Of a stretch of 62,610 bases of DNA, positions 55,492 to 62,610 are shown one piece after another; positions within the stretch are counted from its first letter, which is position 1; each line of letters opens with the position of its first letter. The DNA is from Spirochaetota bacterium (GTDB lineage Bacteria; Spirochaetota; UBA4802; UBA5550). The stretch is taken from NCBI GenBank assembly GCA_024276015.1, contig JAJRXZ010000068.1, positions 1 to 62,610 on the forward strand. The letters run 5' to 3'. A program made the position numbers and the translations under genes. A model generated the notes under the pieces. The model was given only the letters and a program-made list of their open reading frames with translations, had not been told where the DNA came from and did not search any database.

Positions 55492-57548
55492 AAACCGGAT
55501 GGAAAATAAGTGAATTAAACAGTGACGTAATTAACGAAAATTCCAGATTTTTTAAAATAGACGAGACAATCGCTTCCATTCTTTACAGGAAAGGTTACAA
55601 AACTCCGGAAGAGATCAATGATTTCATAAATCCCCGTCTTTCCAGGATCCATAACCCCTTCTTAATGGAAAATATGCACAGCGCTGTTTTAAGGCTGAAA
55701 AGAGCGATTTCCCATAAGGAAAAGATCGGCATCTATTCCGACTCTGATATTGACGGTCTGGCTTCTCTGACGATATTATATAAATTGTTAAAAAAATTCA
55801 ATATCAGACCATATTACAGATATCCCGTTGATAGTGAAACTTACGGGCTTACCAGTGATATAGTTGATGACTTTATTGAAAACAATATTGATCTGGTTAT
55901 AACAGTCGATTCGGGAATAAGAGATGTTGAAGAAATTAAATACGGCAAAGAAAAAGGTCTGGACTTTATTATCACTGACCATCATGAGCCCGATAATAGA
56001 CTGCCCGAGGCAATCATATTAAATCCGAAACAGAACTCATGTCAATATCCCTTTAAAGATCTTGCAGGAGTTGGAGTTACTTTTAAATTCTGCCATGCCT
56101 TCCTGCTTTCCTATCTGCCGGGATATAAAAAGAGATTCATAATCTGTACTAACGAAGAAGATTATACATATATATCGTATGTTTTAAACGGTACAATAGA
56201 AAAAACAGAAAGAATTTCTATTGAAGAATCAGTCAGCTATCTCAATTCCATAGTGAATGAATTTGATGATGATATTATGATCATTCATTTTAATGCAGAT
56301 CAGATTGAGAAATTTTTCAATGGATTGAAATATCACAAGGTATACAATCTTACTGATCTTCTTAAAAACAGTTATATTACTGAAAAGGATACTATAAAAG
56401 AACTTGCAGGAAAGTTTAAAATAAATAACGATTTATACAAAAAGAAAATCGATATAATTAATTTGATCTTTTTGGATATTCAGATGTACAGCTCCCCAAA
56501 AATTTATGATTTTATTAAATCGTCACTCCAGCTTGTTGCTCTTGGCAGCATTTCGGACGTTATGCCCCTTGTCAATGAAAACAGAACGCTTGTATATTAT
56601 GGAATAAAATTTATGAAGTATACACAGCACAGGGGACTGAATTTTCTTATAAATAAGGAAACCGTCAGCTCAAAAAAGATAAGCTGGAATATTGCGCCTC
56701 TTCTTAATACGCCCGGCAGATTCGGGCAGACCCATCTGACCGCAGGATTTTTTATTGAGGAAGACGATCAGAGACTCAATTCAATTTTGGAGAAAATAAA
56801 AGATCTCAATGAGGAAAGGAAAATATTCGTTCAAAAAATCTACAAGAAATTATATGAAAAAATTTCCGGCGATCCCGAATTTAACAGACAAAAAATTATT
56901 TTTGAGATGTCCCATGAAATTCCGGACGGCCTGGTTGGGCTGCTGGCAAACAGGTTGACCGATACTTTTAACAAGCCTGCCATTATTGTTTCAACTCAAA
57001 ATGACAATATTCTGGTTAAGGGGTCGGGCAGAAGCAGGGGAGATTTTAACTTTTTCCGTTATGTGGAACCTATTGCCTATATGTTTGACAGAATAGGCGG
57101 TCATGCCCAGGCATTCGGTTTTACAGTTAACATCAATAAATTACCCGAAATAATTGCCAAGCTGAATGAATCTATTGGAGATGATTATAACAATGTTGAC
57201 TTTTACGAAATTGATGCGGAGATTAAAGTTAACGATATAGATTTTGATTTTATCAATAAACTCTCCAGGATGGAACCCTTTGGTAAAGGGAATGAGGAGC
57301 CTCTTTTCCTTTCGAGGAATATAAAAATTAATGAATTTGCCAGAATCGGTTCCGATAATCTGCACGGAAAATTCTTTTTAGAATCTTCCCTCTCACTGCA
57401 GGCAATAGGATGGAATATGGCCGATAAAATGGAAGAGTATTATAAAAACGCATCATTGATCAATTTAATATATAAAATAGAGCTGAACGAATATAGAGAC
57501 AAATTATATCCCCAATTGATCATAATAGATATGAATCAACCTGGATAA
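55488..57548 (+). CDS. recJ: single-stranded-DNA-specific exonuclease RecJ
   Basis: 5'-3' exonuclease of recombination and mismatch repair. The 686-aa protein has the DHH-family motifs IYSDSDIDGLASL (about 84), ITVDSG (about 140), ITDHHEP (about 162), GSISDVMPL (about 352), and the DHHA1 motif DGLVGLLANRL and GSGRSRGDFNF, plus a C-terminal OB-like domain. Between about residues 205 and 345 lies an insertion absent from E. coli RecJ, enlarging the protein by about 100 residues. Overlaps the RNase H-like gene by 4 bp. Confidence 0.93.
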   Translation: MKTGWKISELNSDVINENSRFFKIDETIASILYRKGYKTPEEINDFINPRLSRIHNPFLMENMHSAVLRLKRAISHKEKIGIYSDSDIDGLASLTILYKLLKKFNIRPYYRYPVDSETYGLTSDIVDDFIENNIDLVITVDSGIRDVEEIKYGKEKGLDFIITDHHEPDNRLPEAIILNPKQNSCQYPFKDLAGVGVTFKFCHAFLLSYLPGYKKRFIICTNEEDYTYISYVLNGTIEKTERISIEESVSYLNSIVNEFDDDIMIIHFNADQIEKFFNGLKYHKVYNLTDLLKNSYITEKDTIKELAGKFKINNDLYKKKIDIINLIFLDIQMYSSPKIYDFIKSSLQLVALGSISDVMPLVNENRTLVYYGIKFMKYTQHRGLNFLINKETVSSKKISWNIAPLLNTPGRFGQTHLTAGFFIEEDDQRLNSILEKIKDLNEERKIFVQKIYKKLYEKISGDPEFNRQKIIFEMSHEIPDGLVGLLANRLTDTFNKPAIIVSTQNDNILVKGSGRSRGDFNFFRYVEPIAYMFDRIGGHAQAFGFTVNINKLPEIIAKLNESIGDDYNNVDFYEIDAEIKVNDIDFDFINKLSRMEPFGKGNEEPLFLSRNIKINEFARIGSDNLHGKFFLESSLSLQAIGWNMADKMEEYYKNASLINLIYKIELNEYRDKLYPQLIIIDMNQPG

Positions 57549-57560
57549 GATATAACACTA

Positions 57561-58322
57561 TTATTTAATTTCAATCCCTGAAACAATTATCTCAATTCTG
57601 TTAATTCTTCTGTAACCAAGCGGCGTTTTCATTACAATTCTATTTCCTGCTCCAAAGGCATCTATCCTATCCGGATCTATTCCTTTTTCGGTCATATATC
57701 TCTTTATAATTCTCGCTTTATAGCCGGATATTTTTTTAAAATCATTAAAGCCGGAGTGGCCAACCAGTTTAACTCTGCATTTCTTATATGCAGTGAGCAC
57801 CTTAATAATTCTATCAATGAGGAGTTTCCCGTGACTGCTTATTCTTAAACGTGATCCGGTAAAAATTTCTTTGTCAAGAAATTCAATTTTAAATATGTTA
57901 TTCTTTTTAAAAAGGTTTGCTTCAATTATATATCTTAAATTACTATCGCTGGCTCTGTTATCGAGATATTTTTTATTATTTTTATAATGATCTCTTTCAT
58001 AAACGATCTCATCAAAACGGATCTTTCTTGCTTTTGCAAAATAATAAGCCGCTTTAAGTTTTATATAAGCAACTTCCGAGTAGAAGTAGGCAACATTGTA
58101 CTCTTTTTTCAGAAGTTCATTTCGGGCATTCCTGATATTTACTACTGCTGAGGAATAGTATTCATAAGGGATAAATTCTTTCAGATGAATATTACTCTCA
58201 ATTTCAGAAATATAGGATTCGGCTTTTTGGATAGATTTTTTTACTTTCCCGGCATCCCATGCAAAAAGAGAGTATTGTGAACTAATGACGATAATAAGAA
58301 CCGTGAAAATTTTTTTTATCAT
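57561..58322 (-). CDS. OmpA-C-terminal-domain envelope protein with N-terminal DUF4398-like helices
   Basis: A 253-aa exported protein: signal peptide (about 1-20), a helical region (AESYISEIESNIHLKEFIPYE read in parts; resembling DUF4398) and an OmpA-like peptidoglycan-binding domain (about 135-253; VKLVGHSGFND, ARIIKRYMTEKGIDPDRIDAFG read in parts, NRIEIIVSG). The Asp and Arg that hold diaminopimelate in the OmpA family are partly altered (NRIEI in place of NRRVE). Its ATG overlaps the stop of the upstream small gene by 4 bp, forming a two-gene unit. Confidence 0.82.
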   Translation of the reverse strand: MIKKIFTVLIIVISSQYSLFAWDAGKVKKSIQKAESYISEIESNIHLKEFIPYEYYSSAVVNIRNARNELLKKEYNVAYFYSEVAYIKLKAAYYFAKARKIRFDEIVYERDHYKNNKKYLDNRASDSNLRYIIEANLFKKNNIFKIEFLDKEIFTGSRLRISSHGKLLIDRIIKVLTAYKKCRVKLVGHSGFNDFKKISGYKARIIKRYMTEKGIDPDRIDAFGAGNRIVMKTPLGYRRINRIEIIVSGIEIK

Positions 58323-58678
58323 TCCCGTTTGTCCTCATCACTTAGTTCTGTTCTTAGCTTTTGAAACTCAATTTCAGCAGAATTCATTTCGATTTTTGCC
58401 TCAATTACATTAAAATAAGATATTGCAAGACTGATAATATAGTAGGCCTTTTCGAATTCTTCATCTTTAACCAGCTTTTCCGTGTCTTTTAAGTAATTTT
58501 CGATTACTCCGATCTCATCTTTTATATCTGCTGCCTTGACGCTCTTTTTTATTTTGTTCAATTTTATTTTAACGATATTTTGCAGGCTCTTAACCTCAAC
58601 TAACTGATCACTGGCAATTACCCTACCTATATTGCATAATATTATTATCGCAATAATTAAAATATTAAGAATTCTCAT
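58319..58678 (-). CDS. small exported helical protein (DUF4398-like)
   Basis: A 119-aa protein with a signal peptide (about 1-22, RVIASDQ) and then almost entirely helical, charged sequence. A repeat of the helical pattern EKLVKDEEFEKAYYIISLAISYF resembles the N-terminal part of its downstream neighbour, suggesting a common origin. Probably a periplasmic partner of the OmpA-like protein. No lipobox is clear. Function unknown. Confidence 0.72.
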   Translation of the reverse strand: MRILNILIIAIIILCNIGRVIASDQLVEVKSLQNIVKIKLNKIKKSVKAADIKDEIGVIENYLKDTEKLVKDEEFEKAYYIISLAISYFNVIEAKIEMNSAEIEFQKLRTELSDEDKRE

Positions 58679-58851
58679 TGATACAACCTGTTATAGAAAA
58701 GTTAATAATTTAAAGATCTGTTTTTGTAACTCTAATAATTTTTTATTAAAAATCAAACTATTTTTTTTTAAATATTAAATTAATGTTTGACTTGTTTTTT
58801 TTATTTAAATATGATATTTATTAATAATTAAATCATTAATGGGTATTTAAT

Positions 58852-59154
58852 ATGGATATTGAAATAAAAGATGATGAAAACAGGGTACGGATAATTGTAA
58901 ACGGCGATATTGAAATGATGACCATTAAGGGTTTTAAGCAGAAACTCTTTGAGATCGGTCAGAATATTGATAAGGATATTGAACTTGATCTGTCGAATGT
59001 TGATTATATTGATTCATCCGGAGTGGGAGTACTCATTAGTTTATTAAAACTACAGAAAAAGAAGGATAAAAAACTTACAATTAACAAGGTCAGCTCCAAA
59101 GTCTTGAATGTTCTCAAGTTAAGTTCTCTCTCAGATGTATTTAAATTAGATTAA
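58852..59154 (+). CDS. STAS-domain anti-sigma factor antagonist
   Basis: A 100-aa single STAS domain like SpoIIAA/RsbV. The phosphorylatable serine is in DYIDSSGVGVLISL (about 52-65), the family signature. It would bind an anti-sigma factor or kinase in a partner-switching system; neither partner is in the window. Divergent from the OmpA-like pair. It ends 26 bp before ispF and may be cotranscribed with it. Confidence 0.88.
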   Translation: MDIEIKDDENRVRIIVNGDIEMMTIKGFKQKLFEIGQNIDKDIELDLSNVDYIDSSGVGVLISLLKLQKKKDKKLTINKVSSKVLNVLKLSSLSDVFKLD

Positions 59155-59180
59155 CTTTTACCGATCAAACTATTAACACT

Positions 59181-59678
59181 TTGGGAACAGATATATTAAA
59201 TATTAGGGTAGGGCATGGTTACGATGTTCACCCGTTTGCTCCTGAAAGGAAATTGGTACTTGGCGGTGTGGATATTAATTACAGATTCGGTCTTTCCGGC
59301 CACTCCGATGCTGATGTATTAACTCATTCCGTAATAGACTCCCTTTTAAGTGCTTCAAATTCAGGCAACATCGGTCTTCTGTTTCCGGACAGCAACAGCA
59401 TGTATAAGGATATTCGAAGTATCGAACTGCTTCAAGAAGTAAACAATATTCTTATTAAGAAAAATATATTGATTATTAATATTGATTCCACCATTATTTG
59501 CGAAGAACCCAGAATTTCGCCATATGTCAATGATATAAAACACTCTATATCATCAGCGCTGAACGGTCTTGATCTGTCCAGGATCAATATTAAAGGGAAA
59601 ACTACGGAAAAGCTGGGTTTTACCGGCAGGGGAGAGGGGATTGAAGTTCATACAGTATCATTGATAAAATTCGGATGA
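59181..59678 (+). CDS. ispF: 2-C-methyl-D-erythritol 2,4-cyclodiphosphate synthase
   Basis: Non-mevalonate isoprenoid enzyme. The 165-aa protein has the zinc and substrate motifs GHGYDVHPF (about 13), LSGHSDADVLTHSVIDSLL (about 37), IGLLFPDS (about 60) and KTTEKLGFTGRGEG (about 141). The only plausible start is TTG 59181; no ATG is in frame upstream of the first motif and no clear ribosome site is seen. ispD is not adjacent, unlike many genomes where the two are fused or paired. Confidence 0.94.
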   Translation: MGTDILNIRVGHGYDVHPFAPERKLVLGGVDINYRFGLSGHSDADVLTHSVIDSLLSASNSGNIGLLFPDSNSMYKDIRSIELLQEVNNILIKKNILIINIDSTIICEEPRISPYVNDIKHSISSALNGLDLSRINIKGKTTEKLGFTGRGEGIEVHTVSLIKFG

Positions 59679-59713
59679 ACAGCTCTTACCTATTTTACCG
59701 TTAAATTAAAATG

Positions 59714-61165
59714 TCATCCTTTCCAGAAACGGGGCATAAATATAATAAGAACCGTATATAATTCAAGTCTGCCTGTCAGCATGGCAAAACTTAAAAACCA
59801 TTTTACATAGGCAGGATAAAAAGCGTAATTTTCGGCAGGCCCGATCTTTCCGAAACCGGGGCCGATATTTCCAACAGTTGCCAGAGCAGTACAGAAAGAT
59901 GTAAGAATATCTTCACCGGAACTTGCAACAACAAAAGATACTAATAAAAGCATAAATATATAAAGAAAAAAGAAACCAGATATTGCGGATATAATATTTC
60001 TCTTAACCGGTTCTCCGCTGATCCATAGAGAGAAAAGAGCCCTGGGGTGCAGCAGGTATTTCATCTCCGTATACCCCTGCTTTAACAGTGTCACCAATCT
60101 TATGACTTTTATGCCTCCTCCGGTAGAGCCTGAACAGCCTCCGACAAACATCAGCATAAAGAGGATGATTCGGCTGAAATAGGGCCACTGTTCAAAATCG
60201 GCAGAAGCGAATCCTGTAGTGGTTAGTATTGCAGCAGCCTGAAATGAAGCATATCTTAATGATTCGCCCAGGGATCCATAAAAATTGCCATAGAGATTAT
60301 GTGTCATTAAAATTGTTGCTGCAAAAAAAATAAACAGGTATGACTTGAATTCGGTATCTCTGATCAAATATTCATATCTCCCGGTGAGGAGTCTGAAATG
60401 CAGAGTAAAATTAATTCCGGCCATGACCATAAAGAAAGTGATCACTCCGTCAATATATGCCGAATTGAAATGAGTTACGCTGGTATTCTTAGTTGAAAAA
60501 CCTCCTGTTGCAAGTGTGCCGAATGTGTGAGTTAGGGAATCGAAAAGATCCATTCCGCCGAGCATTAATAGAATTGTTTGGGCAACAGTGAAACCGGCAT
60601 ATATGAGCCATAGGATCTTTGCCGTCTCTTTGATCCTCGGCGTAATTTTATCCACAGTGGGGCCCGGAGCTTCGGCCTTTATCAATTGAAGTCCGCCGAT
60701 CCCAAGAAGCGGCAGAACCGCAACTGTAAGAACAACAATCCCCATCCCCCCGAGCCAGTGTGTAAGGGACCTCCAGAAGAGAAGCGATCTTGGCAGAGAT
60801 TCGATATCCGTCAGAATAGATGCTCCCGTTGTGGAGAAACCTGAAATCGTTTCAAAAAAAGCATCTGTAAATGCCGGGATCTTTCCGGACAGGTAAAAGG
60901 GGAGGGCGCCTATTAAAGACGCAAAAACCCAGCTTAGCGTAACAAATAAAAACCCGTCACGTGTTGACATATAATTTTCTTTGACATCCCTGAAAAAGAA
61001 GAGGATAATCAGCGAAATAAACAGAGTTGCTGCTATGGTAATGTAGAATGCATTAAAAGCGTCGGACTCTCCGTATATGAATGCCAGCAGCGCAGGTATA
61101 GCCATAGTCAGCGAAATTATACATTGCAGGATAGAAATTGTTTTAAATATTAATTTAAAATTCAT
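59714..61165 (-). CDS. trkH: Trk potassium uptake channel subunit TrkH
   Basis: A 483-aa membrane protein with four repeated membrane-pore-membrane units. Selectivity-filter segments are visible as GFSTTGAS, TGGFSTKN, TTTGFASAD and VGNIGPGFG. It imports K+ under control of the TrkA protein, whose gene lies 18 bp upstream in the same operon. Length matches E. coli TrkH. A c-di-AMP-type phosphodiesterase gene occurs elsewhere in the window. Confidence 0.95.
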   Translation of the reverse strand: MNFKLIFKTISILQCIISLTMAIPALLAFIYGESDAFNAFYITIAATLFISLIILFFFRDVKENYMSTRDGFLFVTLSWVFASLIGALPFYLSGKIPAFTDAFFETISGFSTTGASILTDIESLPRSLLFWRSLTHWLGGMGIVVLTVAVLPLLGIGGLQLIKAEAPGPTVDKITPRIKETAKILWLIYAGFTVAQTILLMLGGMDLFDSLTHTFGTLATGGFSTKNTSVTHFNSAYIDGVITFFMVMAGINFTLHFRLLTGRYEYLIRDTEFKSYLFIFFAATILMTHNLYGNFYGSLGESLRYASFQAAAILTTTGFASADFEQWPYFSRIILFMLMFVGGCSGSTGGGIKVIRLVTLLKQGYTEMKYLLHPRALFSLWISGEPVKRNIISAISGFFFLYIFMLLLVSFVVASSGEDILTSFCTALATVGNIGPGFGKIGPAENYAFYPAYVKWFLSFAMLTGRLELYTVLIIFMPRFWKG

Positions 61166-61183
61166 ACTTTCAACCGGACAGGC

Positions 61184-62527
61184 TTATCCCTGAAAAAGAT
61201 TCTCTATTGAAGGAATTGCCTTTTTACCGGCAATAACAATTATAAGATCGCCTTCTCTGACTATAAAGTTACCGTCGGGTATAATATTCTTTTTGTTTCT
61301 GTTGACCAGAAGAACCAGAGAGCCTTCCGGCAATTCGTTATCCTTTAGAGGTCTGTTAATGAGTTTGCATTTATTGTCTGCCAGATATTCAATTACTTCC
61401 GCTTTCCCGTCAAAGAGGCTGTGAATGCTTTTAATATTTCCTCTTCTTACATTTTTCAAAACCGCATCTACAGTACTTATTTTAGGATTCACTATGGAAT
61501 CAATTCCAAGCCTGGATGCTATTGCAATATAACTCGATTTTTCAACAAGTGCTATAGTTCTTTTTATGCCCAGTGTCTTTGCATAAACCGATGATAATAT
61601 ATTCAGTTCATGATTGTCAGTAGTAGTTATAAGGAGATCGTATTTATGGATCTGTTCCTCTTCAAATATTTCCTCTTCGGAAATATCAGCCCTGATTATA
61701 AGAGCTTCGGGAAATTTTTCAGATAACTTGTGGCACTTGTCATAATTTTCTTCAATGATAGTGATCCTTCTGCCGGTTCTGATCAGGTATTGGGCCGCGA
61801 GAGAGGCAATTTTACCGCCGCCCACTATTGCAATTCTTTCGATCTTCTCACTTTTTCTTCCTGCCTGAATAAATATTTTAGTCATAATGTTTTTCTCGGC
61901 AAGAAGATATATATTATCGTTTTCTTTTATTACAGTATCTCCGTAAGGAATGATAAATGTATCGTCCCTTAATATCCCGGATACGAGAAAAGGTTCTTTC
62001 ACAATTTTTTTTATCTCTTTCAACGACCTGTTTTTAAAAAAGGATCTATCATTAACTATAACATTTCTCATCTGAGCGTCGGTATCATGAAAGAGCATTA
62101 CGTCGCTGTTTGCGCCAAGGGCAACCATGTTGGCTATTAATTTTGAGGTTTCAACTTCAGGGTTTACGATATAATCGATGCCGAGGAAGGATTTTTCAAA
62201 TATTCTTGCTTTAGAATAGTCAAGATTTCTTACGCGGGCTATTTTTACTTTTACATTGAACTCGCTTGCCACAAGACCGCAGGCTATCATGTTTACTTCA
62301 TCGGAATTTGTTACGCTGATAAAAAAATCGGCCTTTTCAATATCTGCGCGCCTTAAAGATGATATGTTGCTGCCTTCTTCATTTATAACAAGACAGTCAA
62401 GGTGGTGGGAAGCATATCTCGCTCTTTCAGGATTGTTTTCAATAATTGCAATATCCTTGCCCTCTGCAATAAGCTGCCTTGCAACCTGAAATCCTACAAC
62501 TCCTGCTCCTAAGATCACCGCATGCAT
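61184..62527 (-). CDS. trkA: Trk potassium uptake regulatory subunit TrkA
   Basis: A 447-aa cytoplasmic NAD-binding regulator with two RCK-N/RCK-C pairs: nucleotide motifs VILGAGVVGFQVARQL (residues about 3-18) and IAIVGGGKIASLAAQYL (about 229-245), with C-terminal RCK-C domains after each. It gates TrkH. A good promoter precedes it at 62536-62565. First gene of the trkA-trkH operon. Confidence 0.95.
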   Translation of the reverse strand: MHAVILGAGVVGFQVARQLIAEGKDIAIIENNPERARYASHHLDCLVINEEGSNISSLRRADIEKADFFISVTNSDEVNMIACGLVASEFNVKVKIARVRNLDYSKARIFEKSFLGIDYIVNPEVETSKLIANMVALGANSDVMLFHDTDAQMRNVIVNDRSFFKNRSLKEIKKIVKEPFLVSGILRDDTFIIPYGDTVIKENDNIYLLAEKNIMTKIFIQAGRKSEKIERIAIVGGGKIASLAAQYLIRTGRRITIIEENYDKCHKLSEKFPEALIIRADISEEEIFEEEQIHKYDLLITTTDNHELNILSSVYAKTLGIKRTIALVEKSSYIAIASRLGIDSIVNPKISTVDAVLKNVRRGNIKSIHSLFDGKAEVIEYLADNKCKLINRPLKDNELPEGSLVLLVNRNKKNIIPDGNFIVREGDLIIVIAGKKAIPSIENLFQG

Positions 62528-62535
62528 AGAAAGGG

Positions 62536-62565
62536 AATATAATTGTTTTATTTGACCTCTGTCAA
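62536..62565 (-). promoter_or_regulatory. promoter of trkA-trkH
   Basis: On the - strand -35 TTGACA (62565-62560), then 18 bp, then -10 TATATT (62541-62536); a 17-bp alternative gives TTATAT. The transcript would start a few bases before the ATG at 62527, giving a very short leader. Confidence 0.65.
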
Positions 62566-62610
62566 GTATCTTTGAAAATTATTTATAGCATCCGGAAAAA
62601 AAGATTATAG

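Noticed and set aside
1-62610. CRISPR arrays, insertion sequences or rRNA genes
   Set aside because: No regularly spaced repeats, transposase frames or rRNA-like sequence were seen on reading the window.

Overview
The window looks like chromosomal DNA of a low-GC, obligately anaerobic, diderm bacterium that degrades acyl-CoA and possibly aromatic compounds. This rests on oxygen-sensitive Fe-S enzymes (HdrA, NuoEF-like and 2-hydroxyacyl-CoA dehydratase families), ADP-forming acetyl-CoA synthetase, a TolC/MacA export pair, OmpA-like and lipobox proteins, and a selenocysteine codon. The phylum cannot be fixed from sequence alone. The housekeeping gene order and the DUF4398/OmpA-like pair would suit a deltaproteobacterial or spirochaete-like lineage.

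Region 1 (1-6359, + strand) is the end of an electron-transfer operon: a double-HdrA flavoprotein cut by the window edge, an MvhD-type protein whose gene contains an in-frame TGA at a conserved cysteine position, then NuoE-, NuoF- and short NuoG-like subunits. This order and these sizes match BamE-F-G-H-I of class II (tungsten) benzoyl-CoA reductase. The catalytic BamB/C genes would lie to the left, outside the window, so the assignment is an inference. Region 2 (15501 down to 6380, - strand) is a catabolic operon: acyl-CoA dehydrogenase (probably non-decarboxylating glutaryl-CoA type), glutaconyl-CoA decarboxylase alpha subunit, a 2-hydroxyacyl-CoA dehydratase-type activator and one reductase subunit, ADP-forming acyl-CoA synthetase, an AMP-forming acyl-CoA ligase and a Cys-rich lipoprotein.

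Region 3 (16-33 kb) holds a CBS/ACT-like sensor gene, two complete branched-chain-type ABC importers facing each other (17270-21992 on +, 30180-25213 on -), an ACT-ACT protein, a PanE-like dehydrogenase, an acyl-CoA ligase gene interrupted by one in-frame TGA, and a 3-hydroxyacyl-CoA dehydrogenase/enoyl-CoA hydratase fusion. Three promoters (catabolic operon, importer 1, fusion gene) carry the same operator, TAGCTA-N5-TAGCTA, overlapping or beside the -10 box. They therefore look like one regulon joining uptake, glutaryl/glutaconyl-CoA conversion and beta-oxidation. ATP would come from the ADP-forming synthetase and possibly a sodium-pumping decarboxylase, with electrons handled by a module such as region 1.

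Region 4 (33-62.6 kb) is mostly housekeeping: aspS, phoH-pgpH-ybeY-tilS-ftsH, recG, two tRNA genes (Thr, Tyr), a TolC/adaptor/ATPase set without its permease, xerC/D, a SpoIID-like lipoprotein, queA, Nif3-like, zinc-ribbon protein, a degenerate RNase H-like protein, recJ, OmpA-like envelope genes, a STAS protein, ispF and the trkH/trkA potassium system. No CRISPR array, insertion sequence or rRNA gene was seen.
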